Under the pieces are notes generated by a model. The model was not told where the DNA came from. It was given only the letters and a program-made list of their open reading frames with translations, and did not search any database. Position numbers and translations under genes: made by a program. Of a DNA stretch of 64,000 nucleotides, positions 8,461-18,196 are shown piece after piece. Within the stretch, counting starts at the first letter, position 1; each line of letters begins with the position of its first letter. Source of the DNA: Oceanobacter mangrovi (lineage in GTDB: Bacteria; Pseudomonadota; Gammaproteobacteria; Pseudomonadales; Oceanobacteraceae); NCBI RefSeq assembly GCF_019740315.1, contig NZ_JAHXZR010000001.1, positions 372,001 through 436,000 of the forward strand. The letters run 5' to 3'.

Positions 8461-8949
8461 ATGTTTTCCAGCAAGCCAACCACACAACAGGTGGTGTGGT
8501 ACACATTGTTTATCCATCTGGGCGTGATGATTGGCTTTGAGGTGTTGTTTAGCTGGTTGCAGGTGAGCGACGCCTTCACCTGGTCATTTGTTGCCTATTT
8601 TGCCTTGTACCTGGTGTTGAGGCGGGGTGTAGCAAGGCATCATCGGGCGGGAATGTCGGCGGCGGCTCATGCCGAGAATTTTGAGCAGGCGATGCAGCAC
8701 TTTCAGGATAGCTACGACTTTTTCAGTCGACATCTTTGGATCGACAAAGGGCGATATCTGTTTCTGCTTTCCTGTAGTAAGCCCTGCTACCGGGAGCTGG
8801 CACTGGTGAATATCGGCAGCTGTTTGGTTCAGATGGGGCGTGGGAAGGAGGCGATTGTTGCCTTCGAACGAGCGTTACAGGAGTTTCCGGACAGCGAGCT
8901 GGCGAAACAAACGATGAATACTATTCGGACGTTTTCAGCTGCAATGTAA
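8461..8949 (+). CDS. Small membrane protein with TPR-like C-terminus
   Basis: This 162-residue protein has two hydrophobic segments near residues 11-30 and 38-51, then a cytoplasmic helical part. It ends in a TPR-like unit (LALVNIGSCLVQMGRGKEAIVAFERALQEFPDSELAKQTM). The gene begins 2 bases after the stop of the preceding gene, so it is probably in the same operon. Its base composition returns to the GC-rich norm of the chromosome, unlike its two upstream neighbours. TPR units mediate protein contacts; no specific partner can be named. It is the last gene before a good terminator. Confidence 0.7.
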   Translation: MFSSKPTTQQVVWYTLFIHLGVMIGFEVLFSWLQVSDAFTWSFVAYFALYLVLRRGVARHHRAGMSAAAHAENFEQAMQHFQDSYDFFSRHLWIDKGRYLFLLSCSKPCYRELALVNIGSCLVQMGRGKEAIVAFERALQEFPDSELAKQTMNTIRTFSAAM

Positions 8950-8950
8950 C

Positions 8951-8989
8951 ACAAAGACCTCTGATGCATTAATCAGGGGTCTTTGTTTT
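8951..8989 (+). terminator. Rho-independent terminator after LysM cassette
   Basis: The inverted repeat ACAAAGACCTCTGAT / ATCAGGGGTCTTTGT has a single G-T wobble. It is followed by a short T run and lies between the convergent TPR gene and tex. Confidence 0.75.
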
Positions 8990-9008
8990 CAGACGCCGGT
9001 TTCTTTAT

Positions 9009-11381
9009 TTACTTCTTTTTGGCGTTGGCAAAAGCCGCTGCCAGCGCGCCGGCCATGGCACCCTGGCCCTGTGGCTGTTTGTCACCAAACGACGTCTGGT
9101 TACGCTGGCTGCCGTTGCCGCCATTACCACGACGGGACTGGCTGCGCTTGTCACCTCCGGCGAGCTTGTCGGCTGCGAGGGCATTGGCATCGTCACTCAT
9201 GCGCATCGACAGGCCGATACGCTGGCGTGGCACATCGACTTCCATCACCTTGACCTTGACGATATCGCCGGCCTTGACGACATCACGCGGGTCTTTCACA
9301 AAGCTGTCGGACAGTGCCGAGATATGCACCAGACCATCCTGATGCACGCCGATGTCGACGAAGGCACCAAAGGCGGCAACGTTGGTGATCACACCTTCCA
9401 GCACCATGTTGGGCTTGAGGTCGGAGATCTTTTCCACACCTTCCTGGAATTCGGCGAACTTGAACTCCGGACGCGGATCGCGGCCCGGTTTTTCCAGCTC
9501 GGCGAGAATGTCCCGGATGGTGATCACACCGGTTGTCTCGGTCGCAAATTTTTCCGCGTTGACCGCTTTCAGCAGGTTGCGGTCACCGACCAGGCTGGCG
9601 ATGTCACGGCCGGATTCCGCCGCAATGTTTTTCACTACGGCGTAGGATTCCGGGTGCACCGCAGAGGCATCAAGCGGGTTATTGCCATCCATAATGCGCA
9701 GGAAACCAGCCGCCTGTTCGAAGGTTTTGGCGCCCAGACGCGGCACCTGCTTGAGATCATCACGGCTGTTGAAACGGCCGTTGGCATCGCGGAAGGCAAC
9801 AATATTGTTGGCCAGCGTGCTGTTGAGACCGGAAATGCGGCTCAGCAGTGGTACCGAGGCGGTATTCAGATCGACCCCCACCGAGTTCACACAGTCTTCC
9901 ACCACAGCATCCAGCGAGCGCGCCAGCTGGCTCTGGTTAACATCGTGCTGGTATTGGCCCACACCAATGGATTTGGGCTCGATTTTCACCAGCTCGGCCA
10001 GCGGGTCTTGCAGACGGCGGGCGATGGAAACCGCACCACGAATGGTGACGTCGAGATCCGGGAATTCTTTCGCTGCCAGCTCGGAAGCGGAATACACCGA
10101 CGCGCCAGCTTCGTTGACCATCACTTTCTGGACTTTCTGGCTGGCATCCAGCTGCGGGTTGATCTTCTTCAGCATGTCGCCAACGAACTTGTCGGTTTCA
10201 CGCGAACCGGTACCGTTACCAATGGCGATCAGCTGCACACCGTGTTTGGCAATCATGGCCATCAGCACGGCTTCGGATTCTGCAAAACGATTCTGTGGCG
10301 GGGTGCAATAAATGGTGTTGTAGTCGACCACCTTGCCGGTGGTGTCGACCACCGCAACTTTCACACCGGTACGCAGACCGGGGTCGAGACCCATGGTGAC
10401 CTTGGCTCCGGCTGGCGCCGCCAGCAGCAGATCCTTGAGGTTGTCGGCAAACACCTTGATGGCGTCTTCTTCGGCGGTTTCCCGCAGGCTGCCAACCAGT
10501 TCGGTTTCCAGATGGGTCAACAACTTGATGCGCCAGGTCCACTTCACCACTTCGGCCAGCCAGCGGTCAGCGCCACGGCCCTGATTGCTGATCTGGAAAT
10601 GCTCAGCGATGGTGGCTTCACAGGGGCTGCCGGCGAGCTTGTCTTCCAGCTCGGCCTGGGTCAGCAGCGAGAAGGACAGTACGCCTTCGTTACGGCCTCG
10701 CAGAATCGCCAGCGCGCGGTGGCTGGGGACGTTTTTGAGCGCTTCGTCGTGCTCAAAATAGTCGGCAAACTTGCTGCCGTCGTTTTCCTTGCCGGGCACG
10801 ACTCGGACTGACAGGGTCGCTTCCTGTTTGAGGAATTGACGCAGCTTGGCCAGCAGGTTGGCATCTTCGGCAAAACGTTCCATCAGGATGTACTTGGCGC
10901 CATCGAGCGCTGCCTTGGTGTCGCTGACTTCTTTTTCTGCGTTGATGAAGGCAGCGGCTTCGGTTTCCGGATTCAGATCCGGATTTTCCAGCAGCCGATC
11001 GGCCAATGGCTCCAGGCCCGCTTCAATAGCGATCTGGCCCTTGGTACGACGCTTCTTCTTGTACGGCAAATAGAGGTCTTCAAGACGGGTTTTGGTGTCG
11101 GCAGTGAGAATGTCACGCTTCAGCTCGGCGGTTAGTTTGCCTTGCTCATCAATGCTCTTGAGAATGGTGTCGCGACGGTCTTCCATTTCGCGTAGATAAC
11201 GCAGCCGCTCATCCAGGGTACGCAGCTGGGTATCGTCGAGTGAGCCGGTCACTTCCTTACGGTAGCGGGAAATAAAGGGAACCGTGGCCCCTTCATCCAG
11301 CAGCGCAACCGCAGCGGCTACCTGTTGGGGGCGAATGTTCAGTTCTTCGGCCAGACGTTGGCCTATCGATTCAAGCAGCAT
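9009..11381 (-). CDS. tex: RNA-binding transcriptional accessory protein Tex
   Basis: A 790-residue full-length Tex. The N-terminal helical region contains [18 protein letters not shown] YqgF/RuvC-like domain ([19 protein letters not shown]) comes next, then helix-hairpin-helix motifs ([38 protein letters not shown]). A C-terminal S1 RNA-binding domain ([28 protein letters not shown]) precedes a basic, Gln/Gly-rich tail. Tex is a conserved nucleic-acid-binding factor that associates with transcription and RNA decay complexes. A 495-residue frame on the opposite strand is only a shadow. Confidence 0.95.
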   Translation of the reverse strand: MLLESIGQRLAEELNIRPQQVAAAVALLDEGATVPFISRYRKEVTGSLDDTQLRTLDERLRYLREMEDRRDTILKSIDEQGKLTAELKRDILTADTKTRLEDLYLPYKKKRRTKGQIAIEAGLEPLADRLLENPDLNPETEAAAFINAEKEVSDTKAALDGAKYILMERFAEDANLLAKLRQFLKQEATLSVRVVPGKENDGSKFADYFEHDEALKNVPSHRALAILRGRNEGVLSFSLLTQAELEDKLAGSPCEATIAEHFQISNQGRGADRWLAEVVKWTWRIKLLTHLETELVGSLRETAEEDAIKVFADNLKDLLLAAPAGAKVTMGLDPGLRTGVKVAVVDTTGKVVDYNTIYCTPPQNRFAESEAVLMAMIAKHGVQLIAIGNGTGSRETDKFVGDMLKKINPQLDASQKVQKVMVNEAGASVYSASELAAKEFPDLDVTIRGAVSIARRLQDPLAELVKIEPKSIGVGQYQHDVNQSQLARSLDAVVEDCVNSVGVDLNTASVPLLSRISGLNSTLANNIVAFRDANGRFNSRDDLKQVPRLGAKTFEQAAGFLRIMDGNNPLDASAVHPESYAVVKNIAAESGRDIASLVGDRNLLKAVNAEKFATETTGVITIRDILAELEKPGRDPRPEFKFAEFQEGVEKISDLKPNMVLEGVITNVAAFGAFVDIGVHQDGLVHISALSDSFVKDPRDVVKAGDIVKVKVMEVDVPRQRIGLSMRMSDDANALAADKLAGGDKRSQSRRGNGGNGSQRNQTSFGDKQPQGQGAMAGALAAAFANAKKK

Positions 11382-11583
11382 AGAAAGGGAATCCGTCTTC
11401 AGTAACTTCTGGGTGACTCGGTGTCGGCAGCTGGGCCTGACGATAACTGCGTCCGAGTATAACGGTTAATGAAAGCCTGTGACGTGATATCGTACGTAGG
11501 AGTTAGTTTTTGCCTGATTATTTTGTCTTGCAGTGGAAAATCTGTGTCAAAATCTGCAGCTGTGTCTTCGCAGGGATAGATGT

Positions 11584-13368
11584 ATGAGTCATTCGTTACC
11601 AACACTAGGAAATATTGTGTTAGCTATCTTGGCTTTTTTGCCTGGGCTAGCAATTATTAGCCCAATGATTTGGGATATGTATTATGTTCCTGAGTATCGA
11701 TATGTGATGATATTTATTCAATCGGTACTTGCAGTTATTGCTTTATTATATCTCTCCGCTTTTCAACCGGAACTTATTTCGTTGAAAATTCGGAATATGA
11801 TTGGAATTGGAGTGTTTTTAGTTGTTGTTGGCGGACTTGTTTCGGTTATTACATCGGACTTCCCATTTCGAGCTCTATTCAGACAGGCAGAGGTATTCAT
11901 AAGTATAATTAATGTATGGCTGCTTTCCCGTTGTCTGAAATCAGATGATCGATTGCTGAATGGACTTTCTATTTTGGTATTGCTGGCATTTATAATTACC
12001 ATGCTAGATGAGTTGTCATTGTGGTTAATGTTGGAGGCTCCAAACGATAATGATTGGGTACAAGGGTGGCGGAATTATCTGCATGTTCGACATGTCGGTG
12101 ATATGGCAAGTGTTGGATTGGTGTTAGGGAGCTATCTTTTAGCGAGACCTGGCTGGCGTTGGCGTATATCAGGAGCTGTTGGCGTTTTTATTTCTACTGT
12201 CGCTCTTTTGTTTAGTTCCGGTCGGGCATCAGTCATTGCTTCCACTATGGCGGTAATAGTTCTTTTCTGGATGTGCAGAAAATTGCCGGGTTATGCGGTT
12301 CGACTGTCAGTACCTATTGCCACGGCTGTTTTGACTGTTATTGCAATGGCTCCTGAGTTCCGTACGCCCGGCACCCCTCATTGGCCTGGTATTTGGAGAA
12401 TGTTTATGGCTTTTGGTCAGACAACTGGAGAGGGAGAGTTTGTTAATAGTAGTGGTCGAAACGTTATGTGGAAGGCTGTTTGGGATAGATCACTCAACAG
12501 TCCATGGGTTGGCTATGGTGCTGATACTTATGTTTATCAAGACCCATTCCTATATGGACAAACACCTCATAATACTCTTCTGCAATTTGTAATGGATTGG
12601 GGGTGGCCAGTTGGTTTGGTTGCTTTTTATTTATTGTTATGGATCTCATTTAAAGCATTAGTTATTATTTTTAACGAAAGTCAGAAATATGATCTGACTG
12701 CAGCAGGATTCTGGGCAGTAGGTTATGGCGTTTTTATGCTACACGGTCTGGTTGCGACGACTTTCTATGAACCATTAGATATGGTGATGGTAACGGTTAT
12801 GATGGCTGTTATATGTGCAAATTATTCCCATTTATTGAATGATCATCTAGTCATTAAAATGCCTTTTAGATGGATTTTGGCAGTTTTTTTATCATCAGTT
12901 TTGTTTGTGAATTTTCAAGCAGGAAATGCTCTTTATATCAACGAAAAAATGAGAAGGGGTCAGGGAATATCAAAAAGCGATGTTTTATGGTTAATGGATA
13001 ATCATTACTCTTTATCAGGATTTTGGTGGTGGAGTGGAAATCCAGAAAATTTGGAAAAAGTTGACTTGGACTATCTGGAAACTCAGATATGGTTATCCCG
13101 CTATGTTGAATACTATAGCTATCTTGCTGATGTCAGAGTTGCTTTGTATTGGAAAGAACAGGGGCAAGAATCTTTGTTTAAGACATGGCTGGATAAAGCA
13201 TGGCAAGACAAGCCGATATTGGACATCCATCTCAGTACACGACGGCTCTGTAATGAGGCTGGGATTATGGAAGATGACGACAGGTGTCGTGCTGAACTGG
13301 ATGCGATAGAGGATAAAATTATTCTGGGCCGATGGTTTCGCCAGCATCCAGTGCATTTTGCCGATTAA
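11584..13368 (+). CDS. O-antigen ligase / Wzy-like polytopic membrane protein
   Basis: The 594-residue protein starts at the ATG at 11584 with AGGGATAG upstream. It has about ten or more hydrophobic helices. The large periplasmic loop carries the Wzy_C/WaaL-type signature: SSGRNVMWKAVWDRSLNSP, then VGYGADTYVY, then a TPHNTLLQFVMDWGWPVG block. The His of PHN and the Arg of SGR match residues essential in WaaL and PglL enzymes. Such enzymes transfer undecaprenyl-linked glycan to lipid A core, to protein, or to a growing polymer. The C-terminal 100 residues form a soluble tail with VDLDYLETQIWLSRYVEYYS. The gene is AT-rich, stands alone and has no neighbouring polysaccharide genes, which suggests horizontal origin. 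The acceptor is unknown. Confidence 0.8.
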   Translation: MSHSLPTLGNIVLAILAFLPGLAIISPMIWDMYYVPEYRYVMIFIQSVLAVIALLYLSAFQPELISLKIRNMIGIGVFLVVVGGLVSVITSDFPFRALFRQAEVFISIINVWLLSRCLKSDDRLLNGLSILVLLAFIITMLDELSLWLMLEAPNDNDWVQGWRNYLHVRHVGDMASVGLVLGSYLLARPGWRWRISGAVGVFISTVALLFSSGRASVIASTMAVIVLFWMCRKLPGYAVRLSVPIATAVLTVIAMAPEFRTPGTPHWPGIWRMFMAFGQTTGEGEFVNSSGRNVMWKAVWDRSLNSPWVGYGADTYVYQDPFLYGQTPHNTLLQFVMDWGWPVGLVAFYLLLWISFKALVIIFNESQKYDLTAAGFWAVGYGVFMLHGLVATTFYEPLDMVMVTVMMAVICANYSHLLNDHLVIKMPFRWILAVFLSSVLFVNFQAGNALYINEKMRRGQGISKSDVLWLMDNHYSLSGFWWWSGNPENLEKVDLDYLETQIWLSRYVEYYSYLADVRVALYWKEQGQESLFKTWLDKAWQDKPILDIHLSTRRLCNEAGIMEDDDRCRAELDAIEDKIILGRWFRQHPVHFAD

Positions 13369-13419
13369 TTGTCATAGCGGTAAAACGGACCTGGATATCC
13401 TTTCCAGGCCCTGACTGGC

Positions 13420-14925
13420 TTATTTAGTGTTGATTTCGCGGCTGTAGCTCAGGCGTTTGGCGGCATCAAGCGTCAGCAACTGCATAAAGGCCTTGACCTC
13501 GGTATCGGAACCGGTCGGTGCTCCGGAGCCGTTGCCACCACCAAAGACGTTGGTGGGGACCGCGCGGCGGGCGAAGGCATCCGCCCAGGTTTTCTGGATG
13601 TCGATTTCGGCCTGGAGCTTCTGGGCAAGGGCGTTATCCGCTTTCAGAATCACTTCTTTCTGGTAAGCCTCAGCGTCTGCCAGGGTGCGCTGGGTTTCGG
13701 CTTCGATGCGGGCTTTTTCCAGTTCGATCTGGGCCGTTTCCTTGGCGATTTCTGCCTGCTCCCTGAGTTTCTGGGCATTGGTCAGAGCTAGCTGTTTTTC
13801 GGTCTCGGCTTCGGTGGTGCGCTGAATTTGTTCAACCTTGGCCTGGGCCTGGCGCTCGGCGACTTCGCGTTCGCCCTTGGCGATGGCCAGCAGCCGCTGC
13901 TCCTCTTCCTGAATCCGTTGTTCACGGGCAATCGCGCGGTCTGCGGAGGCCTTTTGTTTCAGCTGCATACGTTCAACAAACTTGCTGTTGGGGCGCATGT
14001 CGGTGACGCGGGCATCCAGCACGGCGATGCCAAAATTGGTGAATTTCTGCACCTTGCGCAGCGGTTGGCCGTCGTCGTTACGGACCTTGTTCACTTCGAA
14101 GGTGACCTTGGTCTCGTCACCATAGTCCTCCTGATGCTCGCCCAGTGCAGCGTTGGCGGTGGACTTGACCTTACGCCCGGTTGGCTTCATGACTTCTTCC
14201 CGGCGGACGATATAAATGCCACTGTTCATCTGGTTCTCAAACTCGGTGTTGAATTCGGAACGGCTGCCAGAGTAATACTCTTCGGCGCTCATCAATGAGG
14301 CGGTAGCCTGCAGGGTTTCCTTGAACGCTGGCATCAGTGCAGTGCGCAGCAGGTTGGTGGGAGAGCGGTATTCGTGGGTCAGGCGCAGGAAGTTTTCTTC
14401 GTCTTCGGGGATTGAAAAACGTACGGTTGCTTCGGCATCAGCATCGACCTGATCGAGAAACATGATGTTCAGTGGTGGCAGTGTGGCACTGGCATCGGTG
14501 CGATCACTTTCAGCATCCAGAGTTTCGGAACGACCAGCTAACGCCTGTACAGTCATGGAGCGTTTCCAGGCGTTGTAGCGACCAAATAGATAGACGTTGT
14601 AACCGACGTCGGATACCACCTTTTCCTCACCGGTAATGGTGCGAACGTGATAGATGTAGCCGGGTTCAGCGTAGAAAAAAATCTGATTAAAAGCGCCCAA
14701 CATAAAGGACAGTACCGCAGCACCAATTAATACAGGCGTTAGTTGAGCGGGAATGTGGTAGCCGATGCTGTCTAGACGTTCATTAATTTCTGCGCCGTTT
14801 TTCCCCTGGCTTTCCAGCTCACTGCGTATACGCTCCAGCTTCATTTTCTGTGACGAACGGATAACGCCCAGTCCAATGATTGCCACAATACAGATGATAC
14901 CGGCAAATATTCCCCAGAAGGCCAT
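13420..14925 (-). CDS. SPFH/band-7 domain membrane protein
   Basis: A 501-residue protein with two N-terminal membrane segments (about residues 4-22 and 62-84). An SPFH-like domain follows (RVTDMRPNSKFVERMQLKQKASADRAIAREQRIQEEE). A long alanine- and glutamate-rich coiled coil (about residues 320-450) precedes a glycine-rich patch (FGGGNGSG) and a short tail. Flotillin/stomatin-like proteins form membrane-bound oligomeric rings that organise membrane microdomains or regulate membrane proteases. No NfeD-type partner gene is adjacent. It is convergent with the O-antigen-ligase-like gene. The ATG is preceded by CAGGGAGAAA. Confidence 0.85.
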   Translation of the reverse strand: MAFWGIFAGIICIVAIIGLGVIRSSQKMKLERIRSELESQGKNGAEINERLDSIGYHIPAQLTPVLIGAAVLSFMLGAFNQIFFYAEPGYIYHVRTITGEEKVVSDVGYNVYLFGRYNAWKRSMTVQALAGRSETLDAESDRTDASATLPPLNIMFLDQVDADAEATVRFSIPEDEENFLRLTHEYRSPTNLLRTALMPAFKETLQATASLMSAEEYYSGSRSEFNTEFENQMNSGIYIVRREEVMKPTGRKVKSTANAALGEHQEDYGDETKVTFEVNKVRNDDGQPLRKVQKFTNFGIAVLDARVTDMRPNSKFVERMQLKQKASADRAIAREQRIQEEEQRLLAIAKGEREVAERQAQAKVEQIQRTTEAETEKQLALTNAQKLREQAEIAKETAQIELEKARIEAETQRTLADAEAYQKEVILKADNALAQKLQAEIDIQKTWADAFARRAVPTNVFGGGNGSGAPTGSDTEVKAFMQLLTLDAAKRLSYSREINTK

Positions 14926-15033
14926 GATTTTCTCCCTGCATGGTCGTTAGTTATTGGTATTTTGGAGGCGGGATCATACGCAGGGGATCAAGTCAGCGGT
15001 GTGACTCAGAACAGATTTGCTGGTTCCAGATAC

Positions 15034-15069
15034 AAAAAAACCGCCGGTCCTTGCGGACGGCGGTTTTTT
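15034..15069. terminator. Bidirectional rho-independent terminator downstream of pckA
   Basis: AAAAAAACCGCCGGTCC is followed by a 4-base loop, then GGACGGCGG and TTTTTT. The stem is GC-rich with A/T tracts on both sides. Confidence 0.85.
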
Positions 15070-15094
15070 CTCGGGTCACAACAGCAGTGGCGAA

Positions 15095-16633
15095 TTAGCC
15101 GAGCTGTGGACCAGCAGCCAGAATGGCGTCAGAGACATCGTACTTCTTGAAGTTTTCGATGAACTGGGAGGCCAGTTGTTGTGCTGCGGTGTCGTACTTG
15201 TCCTGATCTGCCCAGGCCGCACGTGGGTTCAGCAGTTTGCTGTCAACGCCTTCCAAGGTAGTTGGAACCTGCAGACCAAATACCGGAACAGTTTCGGTTT
15301 CAACGCCACGCAGTTTGCCGGTCTGGATCGCAGCGATCACAGCGCGGGTAACCGGAATGCTGAAACGTTCACCGCCTGCACCGTTTGGACCACCGGTCCA
15401 GCCAGTGTTGACCAGGTAAACCTGAGAGTCGAATTCTTTCACACGCTTGATCAGCAGTTCGGCGTATTCGCCTGCTGGACGTGGGAAGAATGGCGCACCA
15501 AAACAGGTAGAGAAGGTCGACTTCAGACCTTTCACGCCGCCCATTTCAGTCGAGCCAACCAGTGCGGTGTAGCCAGACAGGAAGTGGTAGGCAGCCTGTT
15601 CCTGGGTCAGGATGGACACTGGTGGCAGTACGCCGGTCATGTCACAGGTCAGGAAGATAACGGCTTTGGGTTCGCCAGCCATGTTGGCTTCAACGCGCTT
15701 CTCAACGTGCGTCAGCGGGTAGGCACAACGACCGTTTTCGGTCAGGCTGGTATCGGTGTAATCGGCTTTGCGAGTGGCTTCGTCGATCACCACGTTTTCA
15801 ACGATGGCGCCGAACTTGATCGCGTCCCAGATGATCGGTTCGTTCTTCTGTGACAGGTCGATGGTTTTGGCGTAGCAGCCACCTTCGATGTTGAATACGG
15901 TGCCTTTGCCCCAGCCGTGCTCGTCATCACCAATCAGGTAACGTTCAGGGTCAGCAGACAGGGTGGTTTTACCGGTACCGGACAGGCCGAAGAACAGACA
16001 TACATCACCGTCTTCGCCAACGTTGGCGGAGCAGTGCATTGGCAGTACGTCTTTTTCTGGCAGCAGGAAGTTCTGCACGCCGAACATGGCTTTCTTCATC
16101 TCACCGGCGTAACGCATACCAGCGATCAGTACCTTGCGCTGGGCAAAGTTAACAATAACGCAGCCTTCAGAGTTGGTGCCGTCGCGTTCAGGCACACATT
16201 CGAAACCAGCCACGTTCAGAATTTGCCATTCTTCCTTGTCAGACGGGTTGTAGCTTTCTGGCAGGATGAACAGGTTGCGACCAAACAGGTTCTGCCAGGC
16301 AGTCTGGGTGGTCATTTTGACTGGCAGGTAGTGCTGCGGGTCAGAGCCAACATGTACATGGGATACAAAGCTGTCATGCTGGGACAGATACTCTTCTACG
16401 CGGTCCCACAGGGCATCAAACTTGTCGGCATCGAACGGGCGGTTGATGTTGTTCCAGTCGATGGCGTCTTTGCTGCTTGGCTCTTCAACGATGAACTTGT
16501 CCATCGGTGAGCGGCCAGTACGTACGCCGGTTTTTACTACCAGAGCGCCGTTGTCTTGCAGTTGGCCTTCGCCACGAGCGATAGCTTGTTCTACCAGGAA
16601 AGGCGTAGATAAATCCGTGTATACAGTGGTCAT
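15095..16633 (-). CDS. pckA: Phosphoenolpyruvate carboxykinase (ATP)
   Basis: Converts oxaloacetate and ATP to phosphoenolpyruvate and CO2, the entry step of gluconeogenesis from organic acids. The sequence shows the ATP-PEPCK substrate motif [19 protein letters not shown], the P-loop [14 protein letters not shown], and the [17 protein letters not shown] region. A start at ATG 16633 (MTTVYTDLS) gives 512 residues, the normal family length. An ATG 48 bases upstream (16681) is in frame but its 16 extra residues have no counterpart in the family. The 254 bp between this gene and hslO shows no gene. Together with the malic enzyme at 24.7 kb it indicates growth on organic and amino acids. Confidence 0.95.
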   Translation of the reverse strand: MTTVYTDLSTPFLVEQAIARGEGQLQDNGALVVKTGVRTGRSPMDKFIVEEPSSKDAIDWNNINRPFDADKFDALWDRVEEYLSQHDSFVSHVHVGSDPQHYLPVKMTTQTAWQNLFGRNLFILPESYNPSDKEEWQILNVAGFECVPERDGTNSEGCVIVNFAQRKVLIAGMRYAGEMKKAMFGVQNFLLPEKDVLPMHCSANVGEDGDVCLFFGLSGTGKTTLSADPERYLIGDDEHGWGKGTVFNIEGGCYAKTIDLSQKNEPIIWDAIKFGAIVENVVIDEATRKADYTDTSLTENGRCAYPLTHVEKRVEANMAGEPKAVIFLTCDMTGVLPPVSILTQEQAAYHFLSGYTALVGSTEMGGVKGLKSTFSTCFGAPFFPRPAGEYAELLIKRVKEFDSQVYLVNTGWTGGPNGAGGERFSIPVTRAVIAAIQTGKLRGVETETVPVFGLQVPTTLEGVDSKLLNPRAAWADQDKYDTAAQQLASQFIENFKKYDVSDAILAAGPQLG

Positions 16634-16887
16634 ATCGATACCCAGGAGGGTCCTCGCAGTTGCGGTGGCCTTTTGAGCCATTACCAGTCGTTTCTTCTTC
16701 TACCCGTATGCTTGCGGGCAGTGTTTGTGCTGAAAGGCGAGCAAGTATGCCAGAAAAACATGCCTGCGCTAAGTACCTGGCCATTGGTCAGATTAATAAC
16801 CCGCATAACAGCGCTCTATCCCGGGCCTGTGGTGGAGCGGGTTGCCGCGGCTTCCAGCTGCTACGGCAGGCCGGGTATTATACCGAT

Positions 16888-17742
16888 TTAATGCAAATTA
16901 TTCTCGGGAAAGAGTTCTGGCAAGTCATCTTGTCCAAATTGGTAGTGTTGCTGGCAGAACTCGCAGTTGACGTCGATGGTGCCGGTTTCCTGCAGCATTT
17001 CGACGATTGCCTGATGACCAACCTGATGCAGCGCAGTGGCCAGTCGCTGACGTGAGCAGGTACAGAAGAAACGCAGCGCGGTAGCCGGGTACAGACGCAC
17101 GGTTTCTTCATGATAAAGGCGGTGCAGCAGGGCTTCGTTGTCGAGGCCGAGTAGTTCTTCGTCCTTGATGGTTGACGCCAGGTGCGACACCCGGTCCCAG
17201 GCATCCTGGTCGATTTCTTTCTGCTCGGATGGCAATTGCTGCAGCATGAAACCGGCCGCCTGTTGGCCATCACAGCTGAGCCAGAAACGGCTTGGCAGCT
17301 GCTCGGATTGGCTGAAGTAGTCTTCCAGCGCAGCAGCGACGTTACCACCATGAATCGAAGTAATGCCCTGATAACGCTGGCCTTGCTCTGGTTCAAGAGT
17401 AATCACCATCTGGCCGTCTTCGAAACTCAGCTGGTCATCCGGCTGGTCGGCGTCATAACGGGCGATACCACGCAGCTGGCCCTGTTCATCGGCTTCGGCC
17501 TGCAGCAGTGAAATATGGCCAGGCAAGCGAATTTGCAGCGTCAGGCGTCCCTTGAATTTCAGGGTCGCGCTCATCAGTGCGGTGGCGGCCAGCAGTTCAC
17601 CCAGCGCGACGTTGATGTGCTGCGGGTACTGGTGGCGGCGGATGATTTCGCTGAAGCATTCGTTCAGGTGGGCGATTTCGCCACGAATCGGTGCGGCATC
17701 AAAAGAGAAGCGCTGCAGCAGATCAGCACTGGTTGTTGTCAT
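16888..17742 (-). CDS. hslO: Redox-regulated chaperone Hsp33
   Basis: A 284-residue Hsp33. The C-terminal zinc-binding redox switch has the expected C-x-C (CTC in FFCTCSRQR) and C-x-x-C (CEFC) arrangement. The N-terminal domain contains GEIAHLNECFSEIIRRHQYP and a HINVALGELLAATALMSATLKF block. On oxidation and unfolding stress the zinc is released, disulfides form and the protein becomes an active holdase. It is followed upstream by hslR with a 19-base gap and probably shares its transcript, as in many gammaproteobacteria. Confidence 0.95.
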   Translation of the reverse strand: MTTTSADLLQRFSFDAAPIRGEIAHLNECFSEIIRRHQYPQHINVALGELLAATALMSATLKFKGRLTLQIRLPGHISLLQAEADEQGQLRGIARYDADQPDDQLSFEDGQMVITLEPEQGQRYQGITSIHGGNVAAALEDYFSQSEQLPSRFWLSCDGQQAAGFMLQQLPSEQKEIDQDAWDRVSHLASTIKDEELLGLDNEALLHRLYHEETVRLYPATALRFFCTCSRQRLATALHQVGHQAIVEMLQETGTIDVNCEFCQQHYQFGQDDLPELFPENNLH

Positions 17743-17761
17743 TCTGTTTTACCTGTGGTGT

Positions 17762-18163
17762 TCAAAGGTCCTGATAGACCTTTTCAAAACGGCGCATATC
17801 GCGACGTTCTTTCTTGTTGGGCTTGTGGTCTGGCACTGGCATCGAAGCGCGGGCAACCCGACGGTCTTCGGCATTGTCCATGCGGGCCTTGATGCTTTGG
17901 GGCGTTTCTTCATAAAGCAAGCGGGCTTCCGGTGCGCCGCGGCGTTGCTCTGACAGGCCGGTGATCACCACTTCCTTTTCATCAAAGCCCTGACGGATTT
18001 TCAGTACAGCACCCATTTCAGCCATCTTGCTGACCTTGCAGCGCTGGCCGTCGTAATGGACCTTGCCGCCTTCAATGGCGGTTTTGGCCAGTGAGCGGGT
18101 TTTGAAAAAACGCGCAGCCCATAGCCACTTGTCGAGACGCAGTTTTTGAGTGGATTCGGTCAC
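17762..18163 (-). CDS. hslR: Ribosome-associated heat shock protein Hsp15
   Basis: The 133-residue protein has an N-terminal S4 RNA-binding domain (LRLDKWLWAARFFKTRSLAKTAIEGGKVHYDGQ) and a basic C-terminal tail (HKPNKKERRDMRRFEKVYQDL). Hsp15 binds free 50S subunits carrying a nascent chain and helps recycle stalled translation complexes. It lies between yrfG and hslO in the order known from Escherichia coli (yrfG-hslR-hslO). The gap to yrfG is 33 bases, consistent with one operon. Confidence 0.93.
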   Translation of the reverse strand: MTESTQKLRLDKWLWAARFFKTRSLAKTAIEGGKVHYDGQRCKVSKMAEMGAVLKIRQGFDEKEVVITGLSEQRRGAPEARLLYEETPQSIKARMDNAEDRRVARASMPVPDHKPNKKERRDMRRFEKVYQDL

Positions 18164-18196
18164 GGTCGGGATTCGCCTCCAAAGCTTGCCAGGGGT

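Noticed and set aside
9324-10811. 495-residue open frame on the plus strand opposite tex
   Set aside because: It is fully antisense to a strongly conserved gene, is rich in His and Gly as expected of a shadow frame, and has no domain.
15017-16510. Long plus-strand frames opposite pckA
   Set aside because: Their coding potential follows from the codon bias of pckA on the other strand; no domain or start signal is present.
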